Shown: positions 19,931 through 29,564 of the stretch, piece after piece
Numbering within the stretch: position 1 is the stretch's first letter
Layout of the letters: each line of letters begins with the position of its first letter
The notes under the pieces: generated by a model
Seen by the model: only the letters and a program-made list of their open reading frames with translations
Told to the model about the DNA's origin: nothing
Databases searched by the model: none
Made by a program: the position numbers and the translations under genes
NCBI RefSeq assembly: GCF_963576675.1
Contig: NC_088916.1
Location: 56,297,001 to 56,361,000, forward strand
Source: Euphorbia lathyris
Lineage: Eukaryota > Streptophyta > Magnoliopsida > Malpighiales > Euphorbiaceae
DNA length: 64,000 bases
Reading direction: 5' to 3'

Positions 19931-21443
19931 TGTTGAGCGATTTCCGCAAGTGCACGGTATACGCTTGTAGTAATAAAAGATATCGAACCCACAGGGAACG
20001 CTTTTTAACTAAAACTTATTTTAATTCAGTTTTATTCACGTCTTTAGGTTTAACTTAAAGAAAATCGTTTAATTAATTGTATTGGTTCGGATCAATTAGG
20101 ATTAGAAGAGAATATTATATTGAACTTAGAGAACAATTCTGTCTTGAGATTTTGATTACAAGACAGATGCTTTCGTATTTGGAATAAATCAAAGGTATAC
20201 AACTTATTTTCATTAAGCAAAGAAAGCAACTATAACTTTGGTAAGATTATGAACATGGAATAATACAAGAATTTATGCAATTAGATGGCTTTGAACCGTA
20301 GAAATCTCTCTGGATCGGAGCAGATTTCTACCTTAATCAAATTAGTATTTTATATCTGATAAGCCACGATCACGATCATATCATCCGTAAAAACTAATTC
20401 TTTCAAGTGTTCAATAAAGTTTCTTTGTGAATCTGATTGTATAAAATGTTTTAATAAAAACACCAATTTATCATTTTGAAAATCATTTTGTCAGAACAAT
20501 ATCAAAATAACAATAGGAAGAATGTATTGAATAAAATAAATGTATTATTAGTGAATTGTTAATCTTCACAAGTTAACAGAGAGGAAGAAACATGGATAGC
20601 ATTTTGACGAAATCTTTGAGATCCGGGTTGTCAATCTTTCCCTCAAACTCCGTAGGTTTGTTAGACCCTTTTGCGCTTCAGCCGTTAGTTCTTCTCGCTG
20701 AATCTTCGGAATAGAGACCGCTAGGTCCACTACCAGAATGAAAACTTGTCTCTGATCAACCTTTGAAACTAAACTAATACTACCGTGTTTATAACTAATC
20801 TAATAACAACTTGTGTACATCAAGTTTGTTTGTACAGAAATGAAATCTAACTTTCTAACTCTTTCTGAATCAGAGTTTCTACAATATAATAACAACTCTC
20901 TAATTTCTCTAACTTTTTTCCAACTCTGATTTCTGAAATGAATCACTTATTTATAGTTGGTGAAGGGTTGTAATTGAAGGGTCGTGTCCGCTGGGAAGGG
21001 TCGCTTTTATCCAAATGAACAGACGCATTTTTTGGATTTAAACATGTGAAAGCTGTGCAGAATTCTTCGTTGTCTCAACTGAGATTCTAAAAATCTCAGT
21101 CGCGACAAGGGGCACGGAAGAAGGCTGAAAACTTTGATTTCCCGGTGACTGGTGTTAGCGTGTCGCGACTGAGATTCTAAAAATCTCAGTCGCGACAGGG
21201 GTATTCTTCCCCGTCTATCGGCTGCTTCTTGTCTCCTTGAGTCGGTCTTCTGATTAATACGTATTTTTGGCACGTAACTTAGGTTTTTCCCTCGTTTTAG
21301 CTCCGTTTTAGCTCCTATTTGGATTTAACCAAATAATTAAGTACCTTGCATCAAAGAAGTATATAAAGACGTAAAAGTACTCTAAATCAATATAATTAGC
21401 ACGATTTCACTGTATAATTAGCTCCTATATTTTGGGCTTAACA
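19931..21443 (-). repeat. 3' LTR of the Athila-like element
   Basis: This 1513-bp LTR is nearly identical to 59462-60905, with two differences in the first 130 or so bases. It is about 70 bp longer because it keeps two copies of a 37-base hairpin (21071-21107 and 21161-21197) where the other LTR has one. On the minus strand a TATA box, CTATAAATAAG, lies at about 20946-20956. A purine tract abuts it at 21444. Confidence 0.92.
21161..21197. repeat. Perfect hairpin TGTCGCGACTGAGATT in Athila LTR
   Basis: Arms of 16 bases, TGTCGCGACTGAGATT and its complement, surround a five-base loop. A less perfect copy lies at 21071-21107. Related copies occur in the other LTR (60604-60640) and between the env-like ORFs (52213-52249). 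Confidence 0.85.
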
Positions 21444-21458
21444 AACTCCCACACTTAA
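21444..21458 (-). other. Polypurine tract of the Athila-like element
   Basis: On the minus strand AAGTGTGGGAGTT lies directly next to the 3' LTR start TGTTAAGCCC. It primes plus-strand synthesis. A near copy, TTAAGTGTGGGAGGA, sits at about 50431-50446, nearer the env-like ORF. Confidence 0.75.
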
Positions 21459-22081
21459 GCTTTTGCTAGTCCCGAGCAAAATTTCACTGAATTTATTCTT
21501 TAATCAATCTCTTTATAAATAGAACATATATCCATATATTCCTCTTTAAATTAGTTAAACCGAAAGAAAAAGTTTCATGGTAAACTTATACGCAAAGTAT
21601 CAAACTAGCTAGTGTAAAAGAGATATATCATTCGTCTTGTATCTCAATTTTTATACTGAAGCATTCGGGACGGTGTAAGCACGCATGTTTTCGAATCTTT
21701 CATCTCAAATCATTTCAAAGCACAAAATTTCCTTTCCCAAACCTAAACTATTACAAATATAGATTTATTAAGGACTTAGGTTTAATATATTTACTTAGTC
21801 ACGCCCGTGATAAGGGTGGTCTCGTCCGTGACTTTATATGAATTAATTTGCTTTTGTGTTCGTTTAAGAGGTACCGACCATGCCATGGGTGGACACAATC
21901 GTTATTTAAAACTTTAAACACGTTTAATTTTGCTTTAATTTCTAACGTTCCTTTCATACCGAAACCGTGATAAGGGTGGTCGCAATCGTGGCAAAAGTAA
22001 ACGGTACTTAATGTTCTTCCCTTTCATACCTCGATTGTGATAAGGTTGGTCTCAATCGTGGCCAAAAGTTAAGAATACGAC
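21459..22081 (-). other. Athila 3' untranslated region, left of the Tat insertion
   Basis: Non-coding. It contains three copies of a GTGATAAGGGTGGT core, each followed about five bases later by a CCGTG or TCGTGG element, at 21800-21832, 21961-21992 and 22030-22063. It ends at ACGAC (22077-22081), the left TSD of the Tat element. Confidence 0.65.
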
Positions 22082-23668
22082 TGTTAGACGAGGTGCCGCG
22101 GCCTAATCTCCCGGGCGGACCGGGGGGTGGACAACCTCATGGCGACGTATGCGGTGATTGGCGCCGAAAGCAACCAATCGTGGAATCAAGCTGCTCGGCA
22201 GGACCGGAGCTCGGAGATATGGAAGAGTCGCCACCCACGAATGGGAAAATGAACACCGATCCCTTGCGGGAGACCGGTGTGGGTTCGGGAAACTTAGGTA
22301 CGAGCCGAGAAGGCTAGCTCCTTTCCGGAGAAAGGCTACTAGGCACCCCGACATCGCCCGGTTATGAACCACCGGCCTCCTACTCAGCATGTTAGGCGAT
22401 AACGGACTAATCGTATACTTCTTTAAGTTTAAAATTCATTTGAAACCTTTTCTTTCTCTTTTTAGAAACCGTTTGGAGCATATATTTTTGGAAAGCCACA
22501 TTAGTAAAGAATCACCCATTTATATTATACATACACAGAGAAGGGGGAAGAAAGAAGTGGTTTACGACTTTATTTAAATATCATGTTGTGTGTTTACTCT
22601 ATGCTAACTCATTTCCCCAAAACGAGTTCCTTTACATGGTTCGCACCTTAATCGTCGTTGGAACGATTTAGGAGCGTTTTAAAACCCCGCTTGATGAAGT
22701 TCACCCGAATCGCCGTTGGAATGACTCGAGTGTTTGAAAACGTTAGGATAAAAACCTTTTAATAGGAAAACATGATTAAACATACAAGTCAATTTTATTT
22801 TGTACAAACCCTTTTAGAAAATGATTCAAAAACTCTATTATTCACAAAGAAAACGATTTTAATTACAATGTTCGCTTAATCCGCCTTTGGAACGGATTAA
22901 GGTTTTAAAACGTGATGTTTTGGAACCAATTTAGAAATATTAACAAAAATAATTCCATTTATTTACATTATGAACCTCTAAAAATTCATTAGTGTAAATG
23001 ATTAAATTGAAAACTCTCTTTTTGTGATTTATTTTTCCCTCTTATTTAATGGACTCTTTACCTATTATGATTATAATAATAAACCCATTTAAACCAAGAT
23101 TCACACTCAAATAAAGCCCATTTGAAACCCGGGCCCATGGATTGGCCAAAGGAATAAAGAAAACAATTTAAGCATATATATATACATTTAAATCAAAAAG
23201 AGAATATGAGAATGAAAGTTAATAAAAAAGGAACTATATAATACATGTATGAAAATACTAGATATAATACATTTATACTTTAAAAATGTGAAAATAGTAA
23301 ATAAATCTCATAAATAAGAAAATAATCCTTTATCCAAAATAGTTTCATATAATAATCAATAACATAACCCGTATACCCCAAAACTACATATATACATAAC
23401 TAATATAGTTTTAAATATCAAAAATAACATATACCAATATCTACTAATTATTTCCCAAAAGGCCCAAGTAAATAACCTTTAAAATAGGATCTAATATAAC
23501 TCAAATGAATAAAAAAGAACATATATATACATATACTTATGTTTAAAAATTAAATAAAGAATGATATACAAACATCCTAAATAATTATATACACTAAATA
23601 TCTAAAATAGTTTGAAAAACATATATTACATAACTATACATATATATATTAAGGATTAAAAGCTTAAA

Positions 23669-24458
23669 TGATGAGGGCATCCGGTCCCTAAAGATTGAAC
23701 CGGAGTTGAAGGATGGGACCCGTAGAAAGCTAACCGAGAAGGAGGAAGGAAAGGGCGAAGAACAGAGCACGCGGGGCGTGTCCTCTGGGACGCGAGGCGT
23801 GAAGGACTCGAAGTCGTGGGAACCATCCAGGAGGTCATACACGCGGGGCGTGTATGGCGAGACGCGGGACGTGGAGCCAATCTCGGATGAGAGTTCAGAT
23901 CAGGAGGCCGAGTACGCGGGGCGTAGGTCGCACGACGCGGAGCGTAATCTTGACGCAGGGCGTAATCTATTGGGCGCCTCGCGTCTTGAGTTCGAGCCAG
24001 CAACATCAAGTTCAGAGACACATCCACGCGGGGCGTGAGGTAGGCCACGCGGGGCGTATCGGACCTGGAGAATACTTCCTCCCCAAGTTCTTCTTGTTGA
24101 GGACAAGATCTGCCACCTTCTTTATTACTGTTTTGCCACTCTACTATTTACCTCTTTGCCATTGAACTTATTTACCCTAATATCTATCTTTATGCATTTC
24201 CTATTTTACCCCTAGGGCTCCTTAGTTGTTGGTAACCCTAGGGGTGGCCTTTTAGTCTTTATCTTTTATTTAGAAGGAGTATATATTCTCCATCTTTTAT
24301 AATGTTGAGTAATTTTTGATGAATATTATATTTTGAAGCCTCCATTGGAGCAAGGATTCATTCCTTTTGGGTTTATTCAACCTTCAAGTTAAGCTTGAGA
24401 AGTTTCTAATCTTTGTTGGTTTACGATTAAAACCTCCAGTCGATTTTAATCTACATCA
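23669..24458 (+). mobile_element. Solo LTR related to element E, nested in the Tat LTR
   Basis: This 790-bp sequence starts TGATGAGGGCATC and ends CTACATCA, flanked by a perfect TSD TTAAA (23664-23668 and 24459-24463). Like the LTR of E it has an array of ACGC-NNN-GCGT palindromes (about 23768-24058), a following AAGTTCTTC stretch, pyrimidine-rich TTTTGCCACTC words, a TATA-like element near 24284 and a GGTTTACGATTAAAAC word near its end. It is a diverged subfamily. Its first 120 or so bases also survive in the Tat 5' LTR (from 49244), so it was present before this Tat copy transposed. Confidence 0.9.
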
Positions 24459-24509
24459 TTAAAAGTTAAGAAAAAGGGACTGAAATGGCATTTTTTACGT
24501 TTTGGCAGA

Positions 24510-24536
24510 TTTACCGACGGAAAATCCGTCGGTAAA
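24510..24536. repeat. Hairpin TTTACCGACGGA
   Basis: Twelve-base perfect arms (TTTACCGACGGA and TCCGTCGGTAAA) flank AAA. ACCGACGG-type palindromes are common in the subterminal regions of CACTA elements and MITEs, but no element ends are visible here. Confidence 0.7.
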
Positions 24537-25215
24537 CAACAATTAGTGACAGAAATGACAAATTACAGCAGCACTCCAATTATTTCCAGATTTATTCAAA
24601 AGCTTTAAATTAAATCTAATTCAACCGCCTTGGATTTCCGAACTACCAAAAATGGATCATAGTCAATAATGGAAGTTCCTAAAACGATGTTTTTTTATTT
24701 TAAAACATTATTTGGAAATTTCTTTTAGATCCAAAAAAAGCTTATAATCTCAACGTTTTTCGATACCCGAACTACCTTTTTATCGGATCATGGTTCGTAT
24801 TGGGATATCAAAACGAGGTTTTTTATTTTAAAACAAAACCGAATTTTATTCAACACGAAACGAAAAATTAAATAAATACGCTAATTAAATAAAACGTGAC
24901 AAGATAAATGAATAACTAAATAAATAAAAACTATAGCATAAAAATAAATAGAAGGAGAAGATAAATAAAATAAAATAAAAGAGTCTAGTCCTCGGATAAT
25001 ACCTTAAATTCGGTATCTGACAGTCGAAGCCGATTGATTCCACGAGTCGCCTTCTTCCGTTTTTTAGGTTTTTTAGTAAAAATTTAACTTTGGAAAATTT
25101 GGATTTTTTTGGGAAAAAAAATATTTTCTCCAAAAAATTGACTTTCTCTCTCTAAAAATGTTTAGAGTGAGAAAGCTCCAAAAATTTCCTCTCTTTTTTC
25201 ATTGGGATTCGTGCC

Positions 25216-25227
25216 CCTTTTTATAGG
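25216..25227 (-). promoter_or_regulatory. TATA box in Tat 3' LTR
   Basis: On the minus strand CCTATAAAAAGG lies about 890 bases into the LTR. The equivalent sequence is deleted from the 5' LTR, which would need it to transcribe the element. Confidence 0.6.
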
Positions 25228-25245
25228 GAAACGGGTCCCGGATCA

Positions 25246-25640
25246 ATGGGCGACGCCCGAGTAAAATCGGGCGTCGCCCAAAGCCGTTGGGCGGCCGCCC
25301 AAGGCTTGTTGGGCGGCTGCCCAACACCACGTTGGGCTACCGCCCAACATTGTTGGGCGGCCGCCCAAGGCTTGTTGGGCGACCGCCCAACACCACGTTG
25401 GGCTACCGCCCAACATTGTTGGGCGGCCGCCCAACGATTGTTGGGCGATCGCCCAACGATTGTTGGGCGATCGCCCAACAATTGTTGGGCGGTCGCCCAA
25501 CAGCGTTGGGCGAGCGCCCAACGCGAGGTTGGGCACGCGCGCCCAACTGCCGTTGGGCGTCCGCCCGACGTGGTTGGGCGCTCGTGCCCGCCTACCGCTG
25601 GGCTTCCGCCTGATGCGGTCGGGCACTCGCTCAACGGCCG
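25246..25640. repeat. Cluster of GC-rich palindromes GTTGGGCGNNCGCCCAAC
   Basis: Roughly a dozen stem-loops of the form TTGGGCG-NN-CGCCCAA lie in close tandem from 25286 to about 25560, for example around 25357, 25375, 25417, 25438, 25461, 25483 and 25505. A hairpin GGCGACGCCCGA...TCGGGCGTCGCC precedes them at 25248-25278. Two stretches (near 25306 and 25369) are direct duplications of about 63 bases. Open frames across the block in several phases reflect composition only. Confidence 0.85.
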
Positions 25641-26113
25641 CCGGGGCGCGTCCTACGTCATCGGGCGTGCAGGCCCCGTGGCTGTCGAGCTCGCGCTCCG
25701 CGTCGTCGGGCGTTCATACGTCCTGACCGCCGAACGCGTGTTCCGTGCTGCCGGGCGCACACGCCTCGTGGCTGACGAGCGCGCGTCCCGTGTCGCCAAG
25801 CTCGTGTCTTGCTCGAACACCGAGCGCGAACCATTCGTGGTTGGATGCGTGCGTCCGACAGACGTCGAGCGCGCGCTTCGCGTCGTCGAGCGGGCGTCCG
25901 ACTGTCGTCGAACGCGCGCCAGTCGCCGCTAAGCACTCGCACCGTGCCGTTAAGCATTCGCGAGCTATCCGATCGACAACAGCGATCGACCGTAACTTAT
26001 TTATTTTATTTATTTATTATTATTATTTTTTCTTTTTGAAACTTTTAGAATCAATCGCTTCCACCGTCTTGTTTCCAGGTTTTCGTCACAGGTCCTCCGA
26101 CTCGGTGTCTACA

Positions 26114-26130
26114 GTTGCCCCTACTTTTCT
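26114..26130 (-). other. Polypurine tract of the Tat element
   Basis: On the minus strand AAAAGTAGGGGCAAC directly precedes the LTR start TGTAGAC. It resembles the purine tract of Ogre elements. Confidence 0.8.
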
Positions 26131-26357
26131 ATTTTGACAGTGATGTGTGTGTTTTGAAAACGTTTTTTCGCTAACGTAGCACATGCAATGTAAAACATAT
26201 AAAAGTAAAAGACACGTAAAGAGTAGGAGGAAGCATACCTGACCTTCGCGCTACGCGCTCTGATGTTGTTCTCTGATTCCTTCTGTCGTCGCCTCTGGAG
26301 CGGTCGTCGACGAATGTTCTTTTCTCGGAATCTAGCGTACGTTGGTTATGGGTAAGA
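26131..26357 (-). other. Tat 3' non-coding spacer
   Basis: Sequence between the purine tract and the minisatellite. No ORF or clear motif is seen. Confidence 0.5.
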
Positions 26358-27605
26358 ATGGCTCAAAAGCAATTTCGGTCTACGACCGTTAATGGGATGG
26401 CTCGAAAGCAACTCAAGTCTGCGACCGCGAGTAAGATGGCTCAAAAGCGACCCTGGTCCACGACCGTGGGTAAAATGGCTCAAAAGCAACTCCGGTCTGC
26501 GACCGTGAGTCAGATGGCTCAAAAGCAACTCCGGTCTGCGACCGTGAGTAAGATGGCTCAAAAGCAACCCTGGTCCACGACCGTGGGTAATATGGCTCAA
26601 AAGCGACCCTGGTCCACGACCGCGGGTGATATGGCTCAAAAGCAACTCCGGTCTGCGACCGCGAGTCAGATGGCTCAAAAGCAACTCCGGTCTGCGACCG
26701 TGAGTCAGATGGCTCAAAAGCGACCCTGGTCCACGACCGCGGGTAATATGGCTCAAAAGCAACCCTGGTCCACGACCGCGGGCGATATGGCTCAAAAGCA
26801 ACTCCGGTCTGCGACCGCGAGTCAGATGGCTCAAAAGCAACTCCGGTCTGCGACCGTGAGTCAGATGGCTCAAAAGCGACCCTGGTCCACGATCGTGAGT
26901 AAGATGGCTCAAAAGCGACCCTGGTCCACGACCGCGGGTAAAATGGCTCAAACGCAACCCTGGTCCACGACCGCGGGTAAAATGGCTCAAAAGCAACTCA
27001 GGTCTGCGACCGTGAGTAAGATGGCTCAAAAGCGACCCTGGTCCACGACCGCGGGTAAAATGGCTCAAAAGCAACTCCGGTCTGCGACCGTGAGTCAGAT
27101 GGCTCAAAAGCAACTCAGGTCTGCGACCGTGAGTAAGATGGCTCAAAAGCGACCCTGGTCCACGACTGCGGGTAAAATGGCTCAAAAGTAACCCTGGTCC
27201 ACGACCGCGGGTAAAATGGCTCAAAAGCAACTCAGGTCTGCGACCGTGAGTAAGATGGCTCAAAAGCGACCCTGGTCCACGACCGCGGGTAAAATGGCTC
27301 AAAAGCAACTCCGGTCTGCGACCGGGAGTAAGATGGCTCAAAAGCGACCCTGGTCCACGACCGCGGGTAATATGGCTCAAAAGCAACTCCGGTCTGCGAT
27401 CGTGAGTAAGATGGCTCAAAAGCAACTCAGGTCTGCGACCGTGAGTCAGATGGCTCAAAAGCAACTCCGGTCTGCGACCGTGAGTCAGATGGCTCAAAAG
27501 CAACTCCGGTCTGTGCCAGTGAATCAGGTGGCTCAAAAGCAACTCCGGTCTGCGACCGCGAGTTAGATGGCTCAAAAGCAACTCCGGTCTGCGACCGTGA
27601 GTAAG
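26358..27605. repeat. 39-bp minisatellite, exactly 32 copies
   Basis: This tandem array is 1248 bp long, 32 units of 39 bp without length variation, with a partial unit to about 27620. Units begin ATGGCTCAAAAGC. Two main variants are interspersed, one with AACTCCGGTCTGCGACCG and one with GACCCTGGTCCACGACCG. Each contains a GGTC-NNN-GACC palindrome. Because 39 is a multiple of three, long frames open on both strands (444 codons on the minus strand), but they are repeats and not genes. The array lies in the Tat 3' untranslated region, where such elements are known to carry variable tandem repeats. Confidence 0.95.
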
Positions 27606-27993
27606 ATGGCACAAAAGCGGGGATTGTCTCTGGATTCTTCTACAACACTGTTGTCTGTATTTTCTTACTGGAGCTAGCATCTTGGAGGTTTAATGGGAAC
27701 ATGTTTTAGTCTGAAATGATATAGACTAATGATTGTTTTTCTATTGACTGTCGTCTGTATTTTGACTGGTGTCACTGTTCTGTAAAAATTAACTGTTGTC
27801 TGGAGTTCATATCTTGACAATATTAGCTGCTGCCTGGTTATCTCTGAGATCGCCTCAGCTTGCGCTGCACCGATCACTTGGTATGTATCATTATTTTACT
27901 TTAGTGTAGTGGAATGTATGCATGTATGTATGATTTATGTTCGTGCTTACGCTGCTTCTTATTTTTATCTGTTTTTCCTTTCTTTTGCTTTAG
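27606..27993 (+). other. Region upstream of the antisense ORF, possible intron
   Basis: No long ORF. On the plus strand CTTG/GTATGT at 27880/27881 resembles a 5' splice site. The pyrimidine-rich TTTTTCCTTTCTTTTGCTTTAG ending at 27993 resembles a 3' splice site, giving a candidate 113-bp intron. The upstream frame compatible with exon 2 is only 11 codons long after a stop, so the exon structure is unproven. Confidence 0.4.
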
Positions 27994-28311
27994 AGCGATC
28001 TGCATGCCCATGAGCGGAGGCAGAGCGAGTTGGTGCGGGAGGCCGACGCCCGGGTCGGTCAGGTGTATCAGGAGAGAAATGACCACTGGTCAGGGATGAT
28101 GCGACGGGAGACTGAGGGTCGCCTTGCCGTCGAGGAGAGGGCGCGCGATGAGTCGATCGGACGCCTCGCTGCCGAGGAGAGAGCACGGGTCGCCGATGAG
28201 AGGGCACGAGTTGCTGATGAGCGAGCGCGAGCTGCCGAGGAGGCACTATCTGTGGAGCGGGCATCACACTTGAGAGATTTTGAGGACTATTGGGATTTCC
28301 CTCCGTATTAG
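27994..28311 (+). CDS. Antisense ORF in Tat 3' region, coiled-coil protein fragment
   Basis: This frame lies on the plus strand, opposite to the element's own genes. It is open from a candidate splice acceptor at 27993 to TAG at 28309-28311, 105 codons; the first GTG is at 28030 and no ATG is convincing. The protein is highly charged, with repeated EERAR, DERAR and AEERARVADERARVAD patterns that predict a coiled coil. It ends DYWDFPPY. Antisense ORFs have been described in the 3' regions of Tat-lineage elements, and this is in the right place. It could be the last exon of such a gene or a leftover. Its function is unknown. Confidence 0.5.
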   Translation, partial: SDLHAHERRQSELVREADARVGQVYQERNDHWSGMMRRETEGRLAVEERARDESIGRLAAEERARVADERARVADERARAAEEALSVERASHLRDFEDYWDFPPY

Positions 28312-28768
28312 GCTTGTTATGTATTGCTTTGTAGCTTTCATTATTGCTTTGTAGCTTTTATTGGAGTTTCCCCGCTGTATAGCTGATGTATAGGGAGTGG
28401 GGTGGATAGTAGGTAGGCTTTTTGTGAAAAGTAGGATAGGAAATGTATAACTCGTGATTCATATTACCATGCATTCAGTAGATTATGATGATTCCAATCA
28501 TTCTCGTCAAATATATTCATGCCTTTATTTATTTACAAACAACAGAAATACTTAGTCTCTTATACATTGTTTTTGTAATTGCTCAAGTCATAACTATTGT
28601 TACCAGGACCCGCCTTTCGGTTTTCGGATCCCGGTGATTTTTCTCCTCTCCTTTTACTATCCCGGAATTTTTAAATGAGTGCCCTTTCGGGTTTTCGCCC
28701 ATTGGGATTTCCCTCGTTGTTGCATAGGTCGCCCTTTGCGGGTTTTCAACCTATCGGGAATTTTTTTT
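28312..28768 (-). other. Tat non-coding region after integrase
   Basis: This lies between the integrase stop and the antisense ORF. It contains three related GC-rich words, CGCCTTTCGGTTTTCGG (28611), GCCCTTTCGGGTTTTCGCCC (28681) and CGCCCTTTGCGGGTTTTC (about 28730), about 50-70 bases apart, each followed by a CGGGA or GGGATTT element. Confidence 0.6.
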
Positions 28769-29489
28769 TTACGAAAAGTATTTCTTAAGCCTATCCAGGT
28801 TTGTAGGTTCGAAGAATTCCATGCCGTCCATTGTAGTTAACTTCACCGCTCCTTTGCTTAGTATCTTCTTCACGACGAATGGCCCTTCCCAGTTAGGCCT
28901 AAACTTCCCCCTTGGGTCGGTGTGCGTCACACGGATCTGTTTCAGCACTAAATCTCCTTCTTTGATAGGGCTGGTCTTGACTTTTTTTATTGAAAGCCCG
29001 AGCCATTATTCTCTGGTATAACTGTACATGGTAAAGCGCTTCCATCCTTTTTTCGTCAACTAGAGCCAACTGCTCACATCGCCTCTTCACCCATTCCACC
29101 TCGGGAATTTCTGCCTCCACTGCGATTCTCAATGATCGCTTTTCGATCTCAATCGGCAAGACTGCTTCTATTCCATACACCAAAGAGAATGGCGTTGCCC
29201 CAGTTGAGGTTCTAATTGTGGTGCGATAAGCCCACAACACGAGTGGGAGGTGCTCATGCCAATTCCGATGTGATTCCACCGTTTTTACGAGAATCCTCTT
29301 AAGGTTCTTATTAGCTGCTTCTACTGCTCCATTAGCCTGTGGACGGTACGGAGAAGACCTGTGATGTTCAATGCCATATTCTCGGAAAAGATTTCTTACT
29401 TCCCCCTGAAACTGGACCCCGTTATCCGTAATCATGTGATGAGGCACTCCAAACCTGGTGATCAAGTGTTTTTCAATGAACTTTCTCAT
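28769..29489 (-). pseudogene. Tat integrase, core and C-terminus
   Basis: This is the C-terminal part of Tat integrase. The open frame from 29489 gives ITRFGVPHHMITDNG (second catalytic Asp), SPYRPQANGAVEAANK (catalytic Glu) and ATPFSLVYGIEAVLP. At the A7 run (T7 at 28982-28988) the frame shifts. In the next frame the protein continues IKEGDLVLKQIRVTHTDP, a conserved integrase C-terminal segment, and ends DRLKKYFS at 28769. Upstream, a stop at 29565 separates it from the first catalytic Asp. The enzyme would insert element cDNA; this copy is broken twice. Confidence 0.88.
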
Positions 29490-29564
29490 CTGCTTGGACC
29501 CCAGTTTGCTAAACGACTCTGCTTCTACCCACTTGGTGAAGTAATCGATGGCGACAGCAATAAA

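Larger units (their letters stand above)
22082..26113 (-). repeat. 3' LTR of the Tat element, 4032 bp
   Basis: It begins TGTTAGAC and ends GTCTACA. The first 1.7 kb are almost identical to 47657-49370 and the last 370 bp to the end of the other LTR. The middle (about 23800-25737) is missing from the 5' LTR. It contains a nested solo LTR (23669-24458), a palindrome-rich GC block (25246-25640) and a TATA box (25216-25227). The apparent ORFs inside are accidental. Confidence 0.92.

Noticed and set aside
22093..22577. ORFs of 60-95 codons repeated at 47656-48246
   Set aside because: They lie at the start of both Tat LTRs and are LTR sequence, not genes.
25221..25957. ORFs of 76-228 codons on both strands in the GC-rich block
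   Set aside because: They result from low-complexity palindromic GC-rich LTR DNA. The predicted proteins are P/A/R-rich repeats without domain features.
26358..27605. Possible CRISPR array
   Set aside because: The units are contiguous with no unique spacers, there are no cas genes, and the genome is a plant one.
26346..27680. 444-codon minus-strand and 277-codon plus-strand ORFs
   Set aside because: They are translations of the 39-bp minisatellite, open in several frames only because the period is a multiple of three.
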